A DNA stretch of 64,000 nucleotides from Synechococcus sp. PCC 7335 (GTDB lineage: Bacteria; Cyanobacteriota; Cyanobacteriia; Phormidesmidales; Phormidesmidaceae), in NCBI RefSeq assembly GCF_000155595.1, contig NZ_DS989904.1, positions 2,605,290 to 2,669,289 of the forward strand, read 5' to 3'. A program made the translations under genes and the position numbers. How positions within the stretch are numbered: position 1 is the first letter of the stretch; every line of letters begins with the position of its first letter. This document shows positions 27,774 through 36,847 of this stretch, in pieces. The notes below the pieces were generated by a model. The model had not been told where the DNA came from and did not search any database. It was given only the letters and a program-made list of their open reading frames with translations.

Positions 27774-27810
27774 CCCCTACAGAACGTAGTTCGTCTTACC
27801 TCTGTAGGGG
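27774..27810 (+). terminator. Intrinsic terminator-like hairpin after the helical-bundle gene
   Basis: CCCCTACAGA (27774-27783) pairs exactly with TCTGTAGGGG (27801-27810) across a 17-nt loop, followed by TTTCTATAGATTTT on the plus strand. It separates this gene from the convergent aldo/keto reductase gene and may serve both directions weakly. Confidence 0.65.
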
Positions 27811-27856
27811 TTTCTATAGATTTTGATTGTCTTCGAATATCTCCAGATTTTAAGAC

Positions 27857-28879
27857 TTATGTCCAAGCTCTAAAGAAGTTGTTATCTTGCCAGACTGTAG
27901 CTGTTTTTCGCTCAATCTCGGTAAGGGTTGAGTCTGGCAACAGCTGAAAGGCGCGGGCTGTGCGCACATTTTCTTCTAGCTGTTCAATGGTTTCTGCGGC
28001 GATAATCGCACAGTGAACACCCGGCTGTGAGAGCGTGTAGCCCAGCGCCTGGTTCATGCCACTGAGCACGCCTGGTTTTAGCAGCCGGCCATAGGCGGGG
28101 ACTTTCATCGCTGTGATTCCAACGTTCTGAGCTGTAGCGACGGGTAATACGCTAGAGATAAACGGTCTAGGGTGATGTATATCAGCGGCGTTTACTGGAA
28201 TCAACGCGTGATCGAACGGGTAGCGTTGAAGCCCGGCTACGATACTACTGGGTTCGTGGTGGCCAGTAATTCCACTGAAGCGAACTAAGCCTTGCTCTTT
28301 GGCTTCTTCTAGTGCTTTGATCGCACCGTTTTGACTGAATATAGCGTCGAGATCAGCGGCGATCGCCACATGATGAAATTGCCAGAGGTCAAGATAATCA
28401 GTGTTGAGCCGTTGCAAAGACCGTTCAAGATCGCGCCACGCACCGCTGTAATCTCTAGCAGCCGTTTTACTGCCTAAGAAAATCTCCGCTCGATAGGCAG
28501 GCAGTACTTTTCCTAAAAAAGATTCGCTGGGCCCATAGCTAGCTGCTGTATCAAAGTAGCGGATGCCCAGCGCTAAAGCTCTCTCGATTTGCTCAATAGC
28601 AGCCTGCTCCTGATTCGATCGAGCTAAAGGTGTTTGACCCGCGGTGCCTAGACCTAAAATAGGCAGTTGGATATTCGTTTGTCCTAAGTGCCGCAACGGC
28701 ATCTCGTTGTGACTTTCTAGCAAATGGCTACTCACAGATTCTGGTGCAAGTTCTGAGCCAATAGGGACAGAAGAGATACCTGAAGAACGCTGCAGCGACG
28801 AGTATCCGGCAATGCCCAGTGCTGTTGTGAGACCTGTCGCCAAAAATGTCCGACGGGTCTTTCTAGAACGATCTGTCAT
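27857..28879 (-). CDS. Tat-exported aldo/keto reductase
   Basis: The 340-residue protein begins with a twin-arginine signal (RKTRRTFLATGLTTALGIAG), so export of a folded, cofactor-loaded protein is predicted. The AKR (TIM-barrel) domain covers about residues 55-335. It includes ILGLGTAGQ, IRYFDTAASYGPSESFLG (catalytic Asp and Tyr), FLGSKTAARDY (Lys) and LWQFHHVA (His). The substrate is unknown. NADPH-dependent reduction of carbonyl compounds is the family reaction. An exported AKR in a cyanobacterium is uncommon, since NADPH is not available outside, so the leader could instead be a non-cleaved tail. It faces the helical-bundle gene. Confidence 0.85.
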   Translation of the reverse strand: MTDRSRKTRRTFLATGLTTALGIAGYSSLQRSSGISSVPIGSELAPESVSSHLLESHNEMPLRHLGQTNIQLPILGLGTAGQTPLARSNQEQAAIEQIERALALGIRYFDTAASYGPSESFLGKVLPAYRAEIFLGSKTAARDYSGAWRDLERSLQRLNTDYLDLWQFHHVAIAADLDAIFSQNGAIKALEEAKEQGLVRFSGITGHHEPSSIVAGLQRYPFDHALIPVNAADIHHPRPFISSVLPVATAQNVGITAMKVPAYGRLLKPGVLSGMNQALGYTLSQPGVHCAIIAAETIEQLEENVRTARAFQLLPDSTLTEIERKTATVWQDNNFFRAWT

Positions 28880-28976
28880 ACGACTAGGGAGCTAACATTT
28901 TTTAAGATATCGGAACTAAGCTATCTACGCCAGTAACGGTCCTTCGATGCTGATCTAAAGACTACTCTAAAGCAAG

Positions 28977-29507
28977 CTAAAGAAAGGTCTTTAAAGTGAG
29001 TTCGCCAACATACGTTGTCTGCAAAAACTGTTCGTAGAATGCCTCTCCCCAATACTGCGCTCCCTCCAGGCAGATGTTTAAATAGCCTTTGTTTGGCAGA
29101 ATGTCATTGTTTCGTTTTTCTAGCCTACCAAGGTAAAGATATGTTGGCTGATTCGCGAGTTCCGAACAGGCTAGATCTATCGCCGCTGAACTTGAAACGT
29201 TCGTTAAACAGCTTAGTTGTGAAGGTGCGATCGCAGATAGATAATAACCTCTTTCCCTTTCGTTTAATCTATCGAGATCTTCTTCCTTACGGAGTTTTAC
29301 CAGTAGACCGTTGAAAAACGCTGTATCGGAGCGCATAACGTTTAGTACAGCCCTATGTTCACCATTGCCTTTTCGCCAGCTTGGCTCTTGATTAAAAATA
29401 CGCTTGTATCCTCTAACCAACACTGGATGAGCCTCAGCAAAGAGGTCCGAGTGCTGTTGAAGCTGTTTCGGATGGATCAAACTGCCATAAACGATAATCA
29501 TCGTCAT
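28977..29507 (-). CDS. Gamma-glutamylcyclotransferase-like (AIG2-type) protein
   Basis: The 176-residue protein begins with IIVYGSLIHPKQLQQ, the YGSL substrate-binding signature of the GGCT fold. It continues with VRGYKRIFN and a FNGLLVKLRKEEDLDRLNERERGYY stretch that supplies the catalytic Glu expected in this family. Enzymes of this fold release 5-oxoproline from gamma-glutamyl amino acids or act on related amines. Specific substrate prediction is not possible. The start is ATG 29507, with an ATG two codons later as an alternative. It lies between the aldo/keto reductase and VTT-domain genes on the same strand. Confidence 0.75.
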   Translation of the reverse strand: MTMIIVYGSLIHPKQLQQHSDLFAEAHPVLVRGYKRIFNQEPSWRKGNGEHRAVLNVMRSDTAFFNGLLVKLRKEEDLDRLNERERGYYLSAIAPSQLSCLTNVSSSAAIDLACSELANQPTYLYLGRLEKRNNDILPNKGYLNICLEGAQYWGEAFYEQFLQTTYVGELTLKTFL

Positions 29508-29689
29508 AGGAACTCAAAACAAGCTGCGGTGTGATCAACCAGCGAGATAAAGCAACCTTGATGATAAGTCTGGGAAAATAAGTCTAGACGAAAGCATCGT
29601 TCTACAGATATTTACTCATTCTGCCTGGAACGCCCAGATCTCTCTTTTATCACCTCTTTTGATACCCGTGGTGAGCAGCCATTTCCTCT

Positions 29690-30394
29690 TTATAGATGTA
29701 TCTTACCGCTGCCTCTAGCTACTAGCGGTAGTGCAGATAGCATCATTAGCATTAGCAAACAAATTACTAGCGGAACAACACTATTCCCTTCTAACGCTGC
29801 AGCGCCAGTAACACCCAGCCAGGTATAAGCTAGTGTGCCTGGAATGATGCCAATAAATGTACCTATAGCATAAGCGCGAACTGGAACTGGGCTTAGCCCA
29901 AAGGCAAAGTTGACGACATTGAATGGGGAGACCGGCGAGAAGCGAATAGTTAGAACGCATAGCAGCGCATTTGTGCACAGCGCGGTATTGAGCTTTTTGA
30001 AAATTGGTTTGTGGTAGAACCGTGCTTTGAACCAGTCAGAGAACAGATAGCGGGCCAGACAAAAGGCGGCGATCGCCCCCAAGCTTGCCCCAACAACTGA
30101 CCATAGCGTTCCCCACCACAGGCCATAGACTGCCCCACCCACAATTACTAGCAGCGTGCCTGGCACCCCAACCGCATTTGCTACTATATGAGCTACCACG
30201 AATAACCCGATACTGCTATGGCCTGCTTCCTCAAAAAAGTCAGTTAGCGCCATTCGATCAAACAGCACCAACAGAGTATGGCCGCCACTCATGGACAGAA
30301 AGACTGTCAGAGCAGCGGCCGCAACAAACAAACCTAAAGTTTTTTTAGTAAGTCTCACAAAATCGCGATGGGGACAGATTGAAACTCTGCCCAT
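29690..30394 (-). CDS. TVP38/TMEM64-family membrane protein (VTT domain)
   Basis: The 234-residue protein has about six hydrophobic segments and the VTT/SNARE-associated core. The core has GTLLVIVGGAVYGLWWGT, VGASLGAIAAFCLARYL and RFSPVSPFNVVNFAFGLSPV, then the GIIPGTLAYTWLG re-entrant segment. DedA/TVP38 proteins are proposed lipid scramblases or transporters. A close paralogue lies 70 nt upstream on the same strand. GTG at about 30358 is an alternative start, which would remove the N-terminal MGRVSICPHRDF. Confidence 0.87.
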   Translation of the reverse strand: MGRVSICPHRDFVRLTKKTLGLFVAAAALTVFLSMSGGHTLLVLFDRMALTDFFEEAGHSSIGLFVVAHIVANAVGVPGTLLVIVGGAVYGLWWGTLWSVVGASLGAIAAFCLARYLFSDWFKARFYHKPIFKKLNTALCTNALLCVLTIRFSPVSPFNVVNFAFGLSPVPVRAYAIGTFIGIIPGTLAYTWLGVTGAAALEGNSVVPLVICLLMLMMLSALPLVARGSGKIHL

Positions 30395-30464
30395 TGATCT
30401 AATAACAATCCAACAGCAAACAGATTAAACAAAGAAGACTCGATAGTACAGATCTAGGTCGTAC

Positions 30465-31283
30465 TCAAGCCATATCAGTACTCGCTTCTTCCGTCTCAGG
30501 TACAGAAGCATTGAGTGCCTTCTTCGCAATCTTAGCAATGTAGAGAGAAATAGCGACAACAGTGACAAAGATCAAGATTTTGATTGTCCAGTCGATAAAT
30601 GGGTTGGCCGGTGCTTCACCGGTGCCTAGCATGGCTACATCCCCAATCAATGATCCTAAGTAAACGTACATGATTGTGCCAGGAATGATACCTGTTGTGC
30701 CGAGTACGTAGTCGCGCAGAGAAACTTTAGTGAGGCCCAGTGCATAGTTCAACAGATTAAACGGAAAGGCAGGCGACAGGCGAATTAAGAAGATTAGCTT
30801 CAGACCTTCGTCTGCGATCGCGGTGTCCAAAGCCTTAAAGAACTTTTTGTCCTCCACCTTTTTTGCAATCCAGTCGCGAGCAATGAATCGGCCGACTAAA
30901 AATGCCGCTGTTGCACCCAGCATTGCCCCGATGAATACTAAGATCGAGCCTTTGACGACACCAAAAACAAACCCAGCACCCAGGGTGATCACAGAGGCCG
31001 GTAAGAACGCTACTGTTACCAAGATGTAGGCTAGCACGAACACAATTGGAGCGATCGCACCCAAGCCATCAATCCACTCAACAACACTCACTAGCCACTG
31101 TTGAATTTGACCAATAAAGGCAAATGGACCGCCGCCACCCTCTTGCGCTAGCGCAGGCATCGCAGAAAACAACAGACTACCGAATATACCCAAGGCTATC
31201 CACTTCCACAATCGATGAATTCTAAACTTTTGAACAGATCTTTCAACAGACCCTTGAATAGGCTTATGAACAACTCTCATCAA
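30465..31283 (-). CDS. TVP38/TMEM64-family membrane protein (VTT domain), second copy
   Basis: The 272-residue VTT-domain protein has an N-terminal membrane segment ending in a signal-like ALA-Q-EGGGG stretch. The VTT core then has SVITLGAGFVFGVVKGS, GAMLGATAAFLVGRF, RLSPAFPFNLLNYALGLTKV and GIIPGTIMYVYLGSL. It is recognisably homologous to the downstream copy, so the pair arose by duplication of an older gene. The N-terminal extension and the C-terminal acidic tail (VPETEEASTD) are absent from the other copy. It lies 126 nt downstream of arsS, a neighbour commonly found beside TVP38 genes. Confidence 0.87.
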   Translation of the reverse strand: MMRVVHKPIQGSVERSVQKFRIHRLWKWIALGIFGSLLFSAMPALAQEGGGGPFAFIGQIQQWLVSVVEWIDGLGAIAPIVFVLAYILVTVAFLPASVITLGAGFVFGVVKGSILVFIGAMLGATAAFLVGRFIARDWIAKKVEDKKFFKALDTAIADEGLKLIFLIRLSPAFPFNLLNYALGLTKVSLRDYVLGTTGIIPGTIMYVYLGSLIGDVAMLGTGEAPANPFIDWTIKILIFVTVVAISLYIAKIAKKALNASVPETEEASTDMA

Positions 31284-31409
31284 ACTTTTCCCTTATATAT
31301 CAAAACAACAGAACTAAACTTTCAACTGATATGCCGCTAAGCAATTTTGTTTTCCTAGCACTTACCACGGAGTGCTACTCGCACCCCAGGCGTACAAACC
31401 CCAAACTCT

Positions 31410-32405
31410 TCACAAAAGCGACCCTCCGCAGCTAGAACCACTCCCTGCCGTACAGCCATAACAGTAAGGGCGAGTGGCTACCTGTTCGATCAGATCTAGG
31501 GTTCCGGCTGCTAGGAAGGTGCTGAGGGTCAACGCTTCTCCATTCGGCGCTCTAGCAGGCAGCGCCTCCATCTGGTTGAAATCGCAGTCATACACATTGC
31601 CTAGATAGTCTACAGACAGCTCATTGCGGCACATCAAATGTTCTACGGTGTCGGCATTGTGATGAGAGGCCAAAAACTGTAAATAAGGCTGATGCAGATG
31701 GCGATGCTGCAGCTGAAACTTTGTTCGACCAATGGGTAGATTGGTAATCGTATATAGATGATTGAAGACAATCCCAAAGTGCTCGTGTAAGTAGGCACTG
31801 TAGTCCGCTTGCAGCTTTGTCTGTGAGGGTGTCAAAGAGAAATTCGCATCCTTTGGAACAGGCGGATTATAAACTAGATCTAATTGAAGCTTGGCATCAC
31901 GACCATAGCCTAGTTGATTTAGCCGTTGAATCGCGCGAATAGAGTCGTCATAGACGCCTTTGCCGCGCATCGCATCAACATTACTTTCGAGATAGCAAGG
32001 CAGCGAGGCTACTACATGCAGCTGATGCGCTGCGAAATACTCTGGCAAATCTTCATACCCTGGCTCAAAAAAGATCGTTAGATTTGAGCGCACAATTACG
32101 TCTTTGCCCTTTGCCTTAGCGGCCTCTACAATAGGCCGAAAGCCGTAGTTCATCTCCGGCGCACCACCGGTTAAATCAACTGTTTTGATTTGATCGAAGC
32201 GATCGATAATCGTTAGTAGCTGCTCGCAGACTTCGGGTGAAAGCTCTTCGGTCCGGTGGGGGCCAGCTTCCACATGACAATGCTGACAAGAAAGATTGCA
32301 CAGGCGACCCAAATTGATCTGTAGTGTCGTGATAGTCTGCTTCGACAGCGGCTTGCCTAGCGCTTTCTCGAATGGTGTTACTGGAGTAGAAAGAGTTTGA
32401 ATCAT
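31410..32405 (-). CDS. arsS: Arsenosugar biosynthesis radical SAM protein ArsS
   Basis: The 331-residue protein matches ArsS. The radical-SAM cluster motif is Cys36-X3-Cys40-X2-Cys43 in RLCNLSCQHCHVEAGP. SAM-binding elements follow in VDLTGGAPEMN. The C-terminal Cys-rich auxiliary-cluster region contains CRNELSVDYLGNVYDCDFNQ and PYCYGCTAGSGSSCGGSL. ArsS is thought to transfer the deoxyadenosyl group of SAM to dimethylarsenite in arsenosugar synthesis. No ArsM methyltransferase lies inside the window. It is transcribed divergently from the sensor kinase gene and followed by two TVP38/VTT genes. Confidence 0.92.
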   Translation of the reverse strand: MIQTLSTPVTPFEKALGKPLSKQTITTLQINLGRLCNLSCQHCHVEAGPHRTEELSPEVCEQLLTIIDRFDQIKTVDLTGGAPEMNYGFRPIVEAAKAKGKDVIVRSNLTIFFEPGYEDLPEYFAAHQLHVVASLPCYLESNVDAMRGKGVYDDSIRAIQRLNQLGYGRDAKLQLDLVYNPPVPKDANFSLTPSQTKLQADYSAYLHEHFGIVFNHLYTITNLPIGRTKFQLQHRHLHQPYLQFLASHHNADTVEHLMCRNELSVDYLGNVYDCDFNQMEALPARAPNGEALTLSTFLAAGTLDLIEQVATRPYCYGCTAGSGSSCGGSLL

Positions 32406-32680
32406 AACCTTTGAATGAAAAGTGTGAAAGCGAATGCGCTAGCAAGCAAAACTGTATCTCGAATGACAGTCTCTATTAAAGGTCATTGACCTGTAGAAGG
32501 CTGAGATTTCAATTAGAAGTCGGGAATTAATTCCTGAGCCTAGCTGAACCCAATCGATTCAGAGAAACTTGAGCGTCTATCAGCGTCTCCTCAGAATCTT
32601 TTTGTACTGTAAAGCTACTGTATCTATAGGTTCTAGGCCGAGCCGCAAATGCTAAGCCCGTTTTTTCACCATCATTACTC

Positions 32681-34081
32681 ATGAAGCCTGTTCTTGACCC
32701 AAATTCTATTCAGTTTCGTATAACAGTGGGTGTGGTGTTGGCCTCTGCCATCGGTATTAGCGGATTCACTGGCTGGCTCAACCTACGGATGCGACAAATC
32801 TTAGTCGCTGGTCATAAGGATAATGCTTTGGTGATTGCCAATCGGCTAGAACAAGATGCTGATCTCTTTAGAGAATCGATGGTTGTCAAAGAGGCGTTAG
32901 ATATGGCGATTGACTATAGGGAACAGCCAGATCTTGCTATTTGGGTAACTGATACTAGTGGGAAGGTAATTGCTCAATCAGATACGCTATCGGTGGGATC
33001 TTGGCAAGCGAATAACTTCGCTGGGGAGCTGATGAAGCAGGTGAAAGATGAGACCGGACTAGGCGTACTTCGGCTGCAAGATCGCCATCTAATTACCTGT
33101 GTTAGTCCTCTAGAGGTCAATGGAGAGCTTGTTGGCGAACTTTATGTTGTCGACGAGATTACAGAAGATAGCCAAAGCTTGGCGCAGATTACTCGTATGC
33201 TAGCGTTTTCCAGCATGCTAGCAATTGGAGTAGGCGCGATCGCGACGTCTCTCTACATCAACCGAGCCCTGCGACCCATTCGCAAACTAAACCGCTTAGC
33301 GGGTAACATCTGCGCTGAGAATCTAGCTGGTACTCGTTTAGAGTTTGACCGCGCACCTACCGAGGTTCAAGAGCTTGCTCAAACTTGCAACACAATGATC
33401 TCTCGGCTGTCTGCCGCCTGGGACCAGCAGCGTCGATTTGTCAGCGATATCTCCCATGAGCTACGGACACCACTCACTCTAGTTCACGGCTATTTGCAAA
33501 GCACCCTTCGCCGCAGCTGTAACCTGTCTGCTCCTCAAAAAGAAGGACTCGAAATTGCCGCTGCCGAGGCCGATCGCACGATTAAGCTGCTACAAGAGCT
33601 ACTTGATCTTGCCCGCGCTGATAGCGGCAATTTCCAGTTCAAGATAGAACGAGAGTCTTTAGACGATATCACGCGGGAAGTGATAGGAATATGCCGTTAC
33701 GCTACGGGCCGCATCCACTTAAAGTTGGAACCAGCTACTGCGCTAGTTGATCGCAATCGACTTAAGCAAGTGCTGCTCAACTTGATTGATAACGCGCTCA
33801 AGTATTCGATTGCTAGTGAGCCAATTACTGTCACACTCAAAAAGATGGGAAATCAAGCCTATATAGAAGTTAAAGACACGGGTCGGGGAATTCCTCCTAG
33901 CGATCTCAACAAAATATTTGACCCGTTCTATCGGGTAGACGAAGATCGCTCGCGGGCGACAGGCGGCACCGGCCTTGGTTTATCAATTGTCAAAACCTTA
34001 GTAGAAGGTATGAACGGAACGCTGAAGGTGCAATCTAAACTAGGTGAAGGGAGTGTGTTCACTGTTTCTTTGCCCACTTAG
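32681..34081 (+). CDS. Membrane sensor histidine kinase (HAMP, HisKA, HATPase_c)
   Basis: The 466-residue protein has an N-terminal helix (about 14-32), a periplasmic sensing domain of about 135 residues and a second helix (about 172-194). A HAMP linker begins at RALRPIRKLNRLAG. The HisKA box FVSDISHELRTPL has the phospho-acceptor His259. The HATPase_c N box is NLIDNALKY, with DTGRGIP (G1) and GGTGLGLSI (G2). The periplasmic domain looks PAS/Cache-like (IWVTDTSGKVIAQS), so a small extracellular ligand or redox/ion cue is likely. The response regulator starts 157 nt downstream on the same strand and is presumably its partner. Confidence 0.93.
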   Translation: MKPVLDPNSIQFRITVGVVLASAIGISGFTGWLNLRMRQILVAGHKDNALVIANRLEQDADLFRESMVVKEALDMAIDYREQPDLAIWVTDTSGKVIAQSDTLSVGSWQANNFAGELMKQVKDETGLGVLRLQDRHLITCVSPLEVNGELVGELYVVDEITEDSQSLAQITRMLAFSSMLAIGVGAIATSLYINRALRPIRKLNRLAGNICAENLAGTRLEFDRAPTEVQELAQTCNTMISRLSAAWDQQRRFVSDISHELRTPLTLVHGYLQSTLRRSCNLSAPQKEGLEIAAAEADRTIKLLQELLDLARADSGNFQFKIERESLDDITREVIGICRYATGRIHLKLEPATALVDRNRLKQVLLNLIDNALKYSIASEPITVTLKKMGNQAYIEVKDTGRGIPPSDLNKIFDPFYRVDEDRSRATGGTGLGLSIVKTLVEGMNGTLKVQSKLGEGSVFTVSLPT

Positions 34082-34238
34082 TCCTAAATCTGCCTCTATT
34101 GCCGTTTATGGAAGGCGACCTAACGTTAAGGATCGCTCAATGGACAAACGCTTTTGCTATAAGGGAACACGAGCATTAACACCCCAACAAAGGCGATCTA
34201 ATCCCATATCTACCTGCTCACTTAAGGAGACTCTATTC

Positions 34239-34922
34239 ATGTCTGAGGATACCGTCCGCATTCTGATCGTAGAAGATGAGGAGAAGCTGGCGAAGTTTGT
34301 CCAGCTAGAGCTGGGCTATGAAGGCTATGAGGTAATTGTTGCCAACGACGGACTCAGCGGATTGATGGCCGCTAGAGACAGCGAGCCTGATTTAGTTCTA
34401 CTCGACTGGATGATGCCCGGGCTAACTGGGGTCGAAGTCTGTCGGCGGCTGAGGGCTACGGGTGCGATGATGCCGGTTATTTTACTAACGGCTAAAGACG
34501 GCATCGAAGATAGAGTTGCGGGATTAGATGCTGGTGCAGATGACTATGTGGTCAAGCCCTTCAGCATCGAAGAATTACTCGCGAGGGTCAGAGCGCATTT
34601 ACGGCGCAATCAGCCGGAAGATCCAGAGTCGTTTTTGTTTGCTGATCTAAGCTTGAACCGTAAGACTAGAGAGGTCAGGCGCGGCGATCGCTTGATTGAG
34701 CTGACCGCCAAAGAATTTGACCTGTTGGACTACCTAATTTCGCATCCCAAGCAGGTTTTGACCCGCGATCGCATCCTCGAAGAAGTCTGGGGCTACGACT
34801 TTATGGGCGACTCTAATATCATCGAAGTCTATATTCGCTACCTCAGACTAAAGCTAGAAGCCGAAAATGAGTCTCGCCTAATTCAGACTGTCAGAGGAGT
34901 TGGCTATGTTATGCGTAGCTAG
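34239..34922 (+). CDS. OmpR-family response regulator, partner of the upstream kinase
   Basis: The protein has 227 residues from ATG 34239, chosen because AAGGAGA (34224-34230) lies eight bases upstream. The open frame begins earlier, at 34044, but the receiver domain starts at this ATG. The receiver has Asp56 (LVLLDWMMPG) and the conserved Lys106 (DDYVVKPF). The C-terminal winged-helix DNA-binding domain ends VRGVGYVMRS. It is a typical OmpR/PhoB member, most like cyanobacterial NblR/ManR-type regulators in the receiver. I do not assign a target. It follows the kinase gene directly. Confidence 0.95.
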   Translation: MSEDTVRILIVEDEEKLAKFVQLELGYEGYEVIVANDGLSGLMAARDSEPDLVLLDWMMPGLTGVEVCRRLRATGAMMPVILLTAKDGIEDRVAGLDAGADDYVVKPFSIEELLARVRAHLRRNQPEDPESFLFADLSLNRKTREVRRGDRLIELTAKEFDLLDYLISHPKQVLTRDRILEEVWGYDFMGDSNIIEVYIRYLRLKLEAENESRLIQTVRGVGYVMRS

Positions 34923-34992
34923 AGACCTATGCCCCAATAGAAGCACTAGGGGCCTTGTATCTGACGGCCTGTAATCTGGTTCGTATCTTTAG

Positions 34993-36681
34993 CTAATCGC
35001 CGCCATATTGGGCCTTAAGCTCAGCGACCCTATCGTCGTCTATCTTCTGAATGAGTACAGGCGGTAGTTCAAATGTCCTGCCTGCTTTCAAGACGGTTAG
35101 ATCGCTAGCAGCGCTCATACTACTGTTTCGCTCTGCTTTAGTCAGTTGTAAAGCGTCGAATAATTGCTGGGATGTCGCGGGGATGAACGGTGATGAGGCG
35201 ATCGCATACAGCCGAATCAGATTGATGCAGGTGCGAATTACCACAGCAGCCTCATCTTTATCTTGCTTGAAAAGCGTCCAGGGCGCACGCACATCAATGT
35301 ACTGGTTACCCGCCGACCACAGCGCATTGAGCGTTTCGGTGGCTTTGCGAAATTCCATATTCTGGAGGTGCGAACGCAACCGAGCAACCATCTCCTTGCA
35401 GGTTTTCTCTAGCGCTGCTTCTGCCTCACCGGGTTCACCCCCAGCTGGTAGCTCATTGCCAAAACGCGACACCGTAAACTTCAAGATCCGGTTGATAAAA
35501 TTTCCAAAATTATCAGCTAGCTCCTTGTTTACTTTGGTCTGAAACTGCTCCCAGGTAAACGCAGAATCGGCAGATTCTGGCGCAGAGGCCATTAGCATGT
35601 AGCGCCAATAATCCGCCGGGGCGATTTCTAGAGCCTGATCGAGAAACACACCGCGCTTGGAACTCGTCGAGAACTTGCCGCCGTAGTAATTTAGCCAGTT
35701 AAAGCCCTTGATGTAGTTCGCCATCTTCCAAGGCTCTTTGGTTCCTAAAATCGTTGCTGGCCACATGATCGTATGGAACGGTAAATTATCTTTGGCCATG
35801 AACTGGGTATAGCTCACGTCATCTGCGTCATACCACCAGCTTTTCCAGTCCGTTGTATTCTCGTCGCTCTGCTGATCACTCCATGCCTTTGTTGCTGATA
35901 CATAGCCAATCGGCGCATCAAACCAAACATAAAAGACCTTATCCTCAAACCCTTCTTTAGGTACGGGCACCCCCCATTTCAAATCACGAGTAATCCCTCG
36001 ACTTTGTAACCCTTCATCCAACCATTTGTAGGCAATCGAGCGCGTCAAGTTTGGCCAGTTGGTCTGCGCGTCTACCCAACGACGCACATCGTCACTCAGC
36101 TGGTCTAGGCGTAAAAACAGATGGCGGCTAGCGCGCACTTCTACATTTGTACTACCCGAAATAGCTGATCGCGGTTCAATCAACTCTGTCGGACTTAATA
36201 GCTTGGTACAGTTCTCGCACTGATCGCCCCTAGCCCGCTCATAGCCGCAATTTGGACAAGTTCCCTCCACATAGCGATCGGGTAAAAATCGCTGGTCGGC
36301 AATAGAGTAGACCTGGCTAGTTTCACGCTCTTCGATATAGCCTTGCTCATCGAGACGGCGGTAAAAGTACTGCGTTAGCTCCTTCTGTTCTACTGAGGAG
36401 GTGCGACCAAAATAGTCAAAAGACAGGCCAAACTGTTGATAGATATCTGCCTGCCGCTCATACTGACGCTGACAGAACTCAGCAACTTCTAGGCCTTCTT
36501 CTACCGCTGCAATTTCAGCGGGCGTTCCATGCTCATCTGTAGCGCAGATATAAAGGACCTCTTCACCTTCTTGCCGTAAGAACCGGGCATACACATCTGC
36601 TGGCAGCATTGAGCCTACCAAATTGCCAAGGTGCTTGATACCGTTGATGTAAGGTAGCGCGCTGGTGATGAGATGTCGCAT
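34993..36681 (-). CDS. metG: Methionyl-tRNA synthetase with altered KMSKS motif (KFSTS)
   Basis: The 562-residue class Ia synthetase has LITSALPYINGIKHLGNL with the HIGH-equivalent HLGN at 17-20. Zn-binding cysteines are in CPNCGYERARGDQCENC (142, 145, 155, 158). DAPIGYVSATKAW and a C-terminal anticodon-binding helical domain complete it. In place of KMSKS it reads KFSTS (336-340, followed by SKRGVF), so the usual second Lys is Thr339. KFSTS-type motifs occur in archaeal-like and some bacterial MetRS lineages, so activity is plausible. The usual cyanobacterial MetRS, as I recall it, is a different subtype. This one may therefore be an additional or transferred copy. There is no C-terminal tRNA-binding extension. 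Confidence 0.93.
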   Translation of the reverse strand: MRHLITSALPYINGIKHLGNLVGSMLPADVYARFLRQEGEEVLYICATDEHGTPAEIAAVEEGLEVAEFCQRQYERQADIYQQFGLSFDYFGRTSSVEQKELTQYFYRRLDEQGYIEERETSQVYSIADQRFLPDRYVEGTCPNCGYERARGDQCENCTKLLSPTELIEPRSAISGSTNVEVRASRHLFLRLDQLSDDVRRWVDAQTNWPNLTRSIAYKWLDEGLQSRGITRDLKWGVPVPKEGFEDKVFYVWFDAPIGYVSATKAWSDQQSDENTTDWKSWWYDADDVSYTQFMAKDNLPFHTIMWPATILGTKEPWKMANYIKGFNWLNYYGGKFSTSSKRGVFLDQALEIAPADYWRYMLMASAPESADSAFTWEQFQTKVNKELADNFGNFINRILKFTVSRFGNELPAGGEPGEAEAALEKTCKEMVARLRSHLQNMEFRKATETLNALWSAGNQYIDVRAPWTLFKQDKDEAAVVIRTCINLIRLYAIASSPFIPATSQQLFDALQLTKAERNSSMSAASDLTVLKAGRTFELPPVLIQKIDDDRVAELKAQYGGD

Positions 36682-36847
36682 ATGAGTCTAGAGCAGTTGG
36701 AAAAACTTAGGCTCTAATCAGCCTAGCGGTTTGAGTCCTTACTGACTAGGTTACTGCTATGACTCCTCACCGTGATTCTCTTACTTATAGGCTTCGAGAT
36801 AGGCTTCGAGGTCGAACTTCAAGATGACTGGCTATGCTACCCAACAG

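Noticed and set aside
34044-34238. N-terminal extension of the OmpR-family regulator
   Set aside because: The receiver domain starts at ATG 34239, which has a good AAGGAGA site; the extra frame overlaps the kinase gene and is non-coding.
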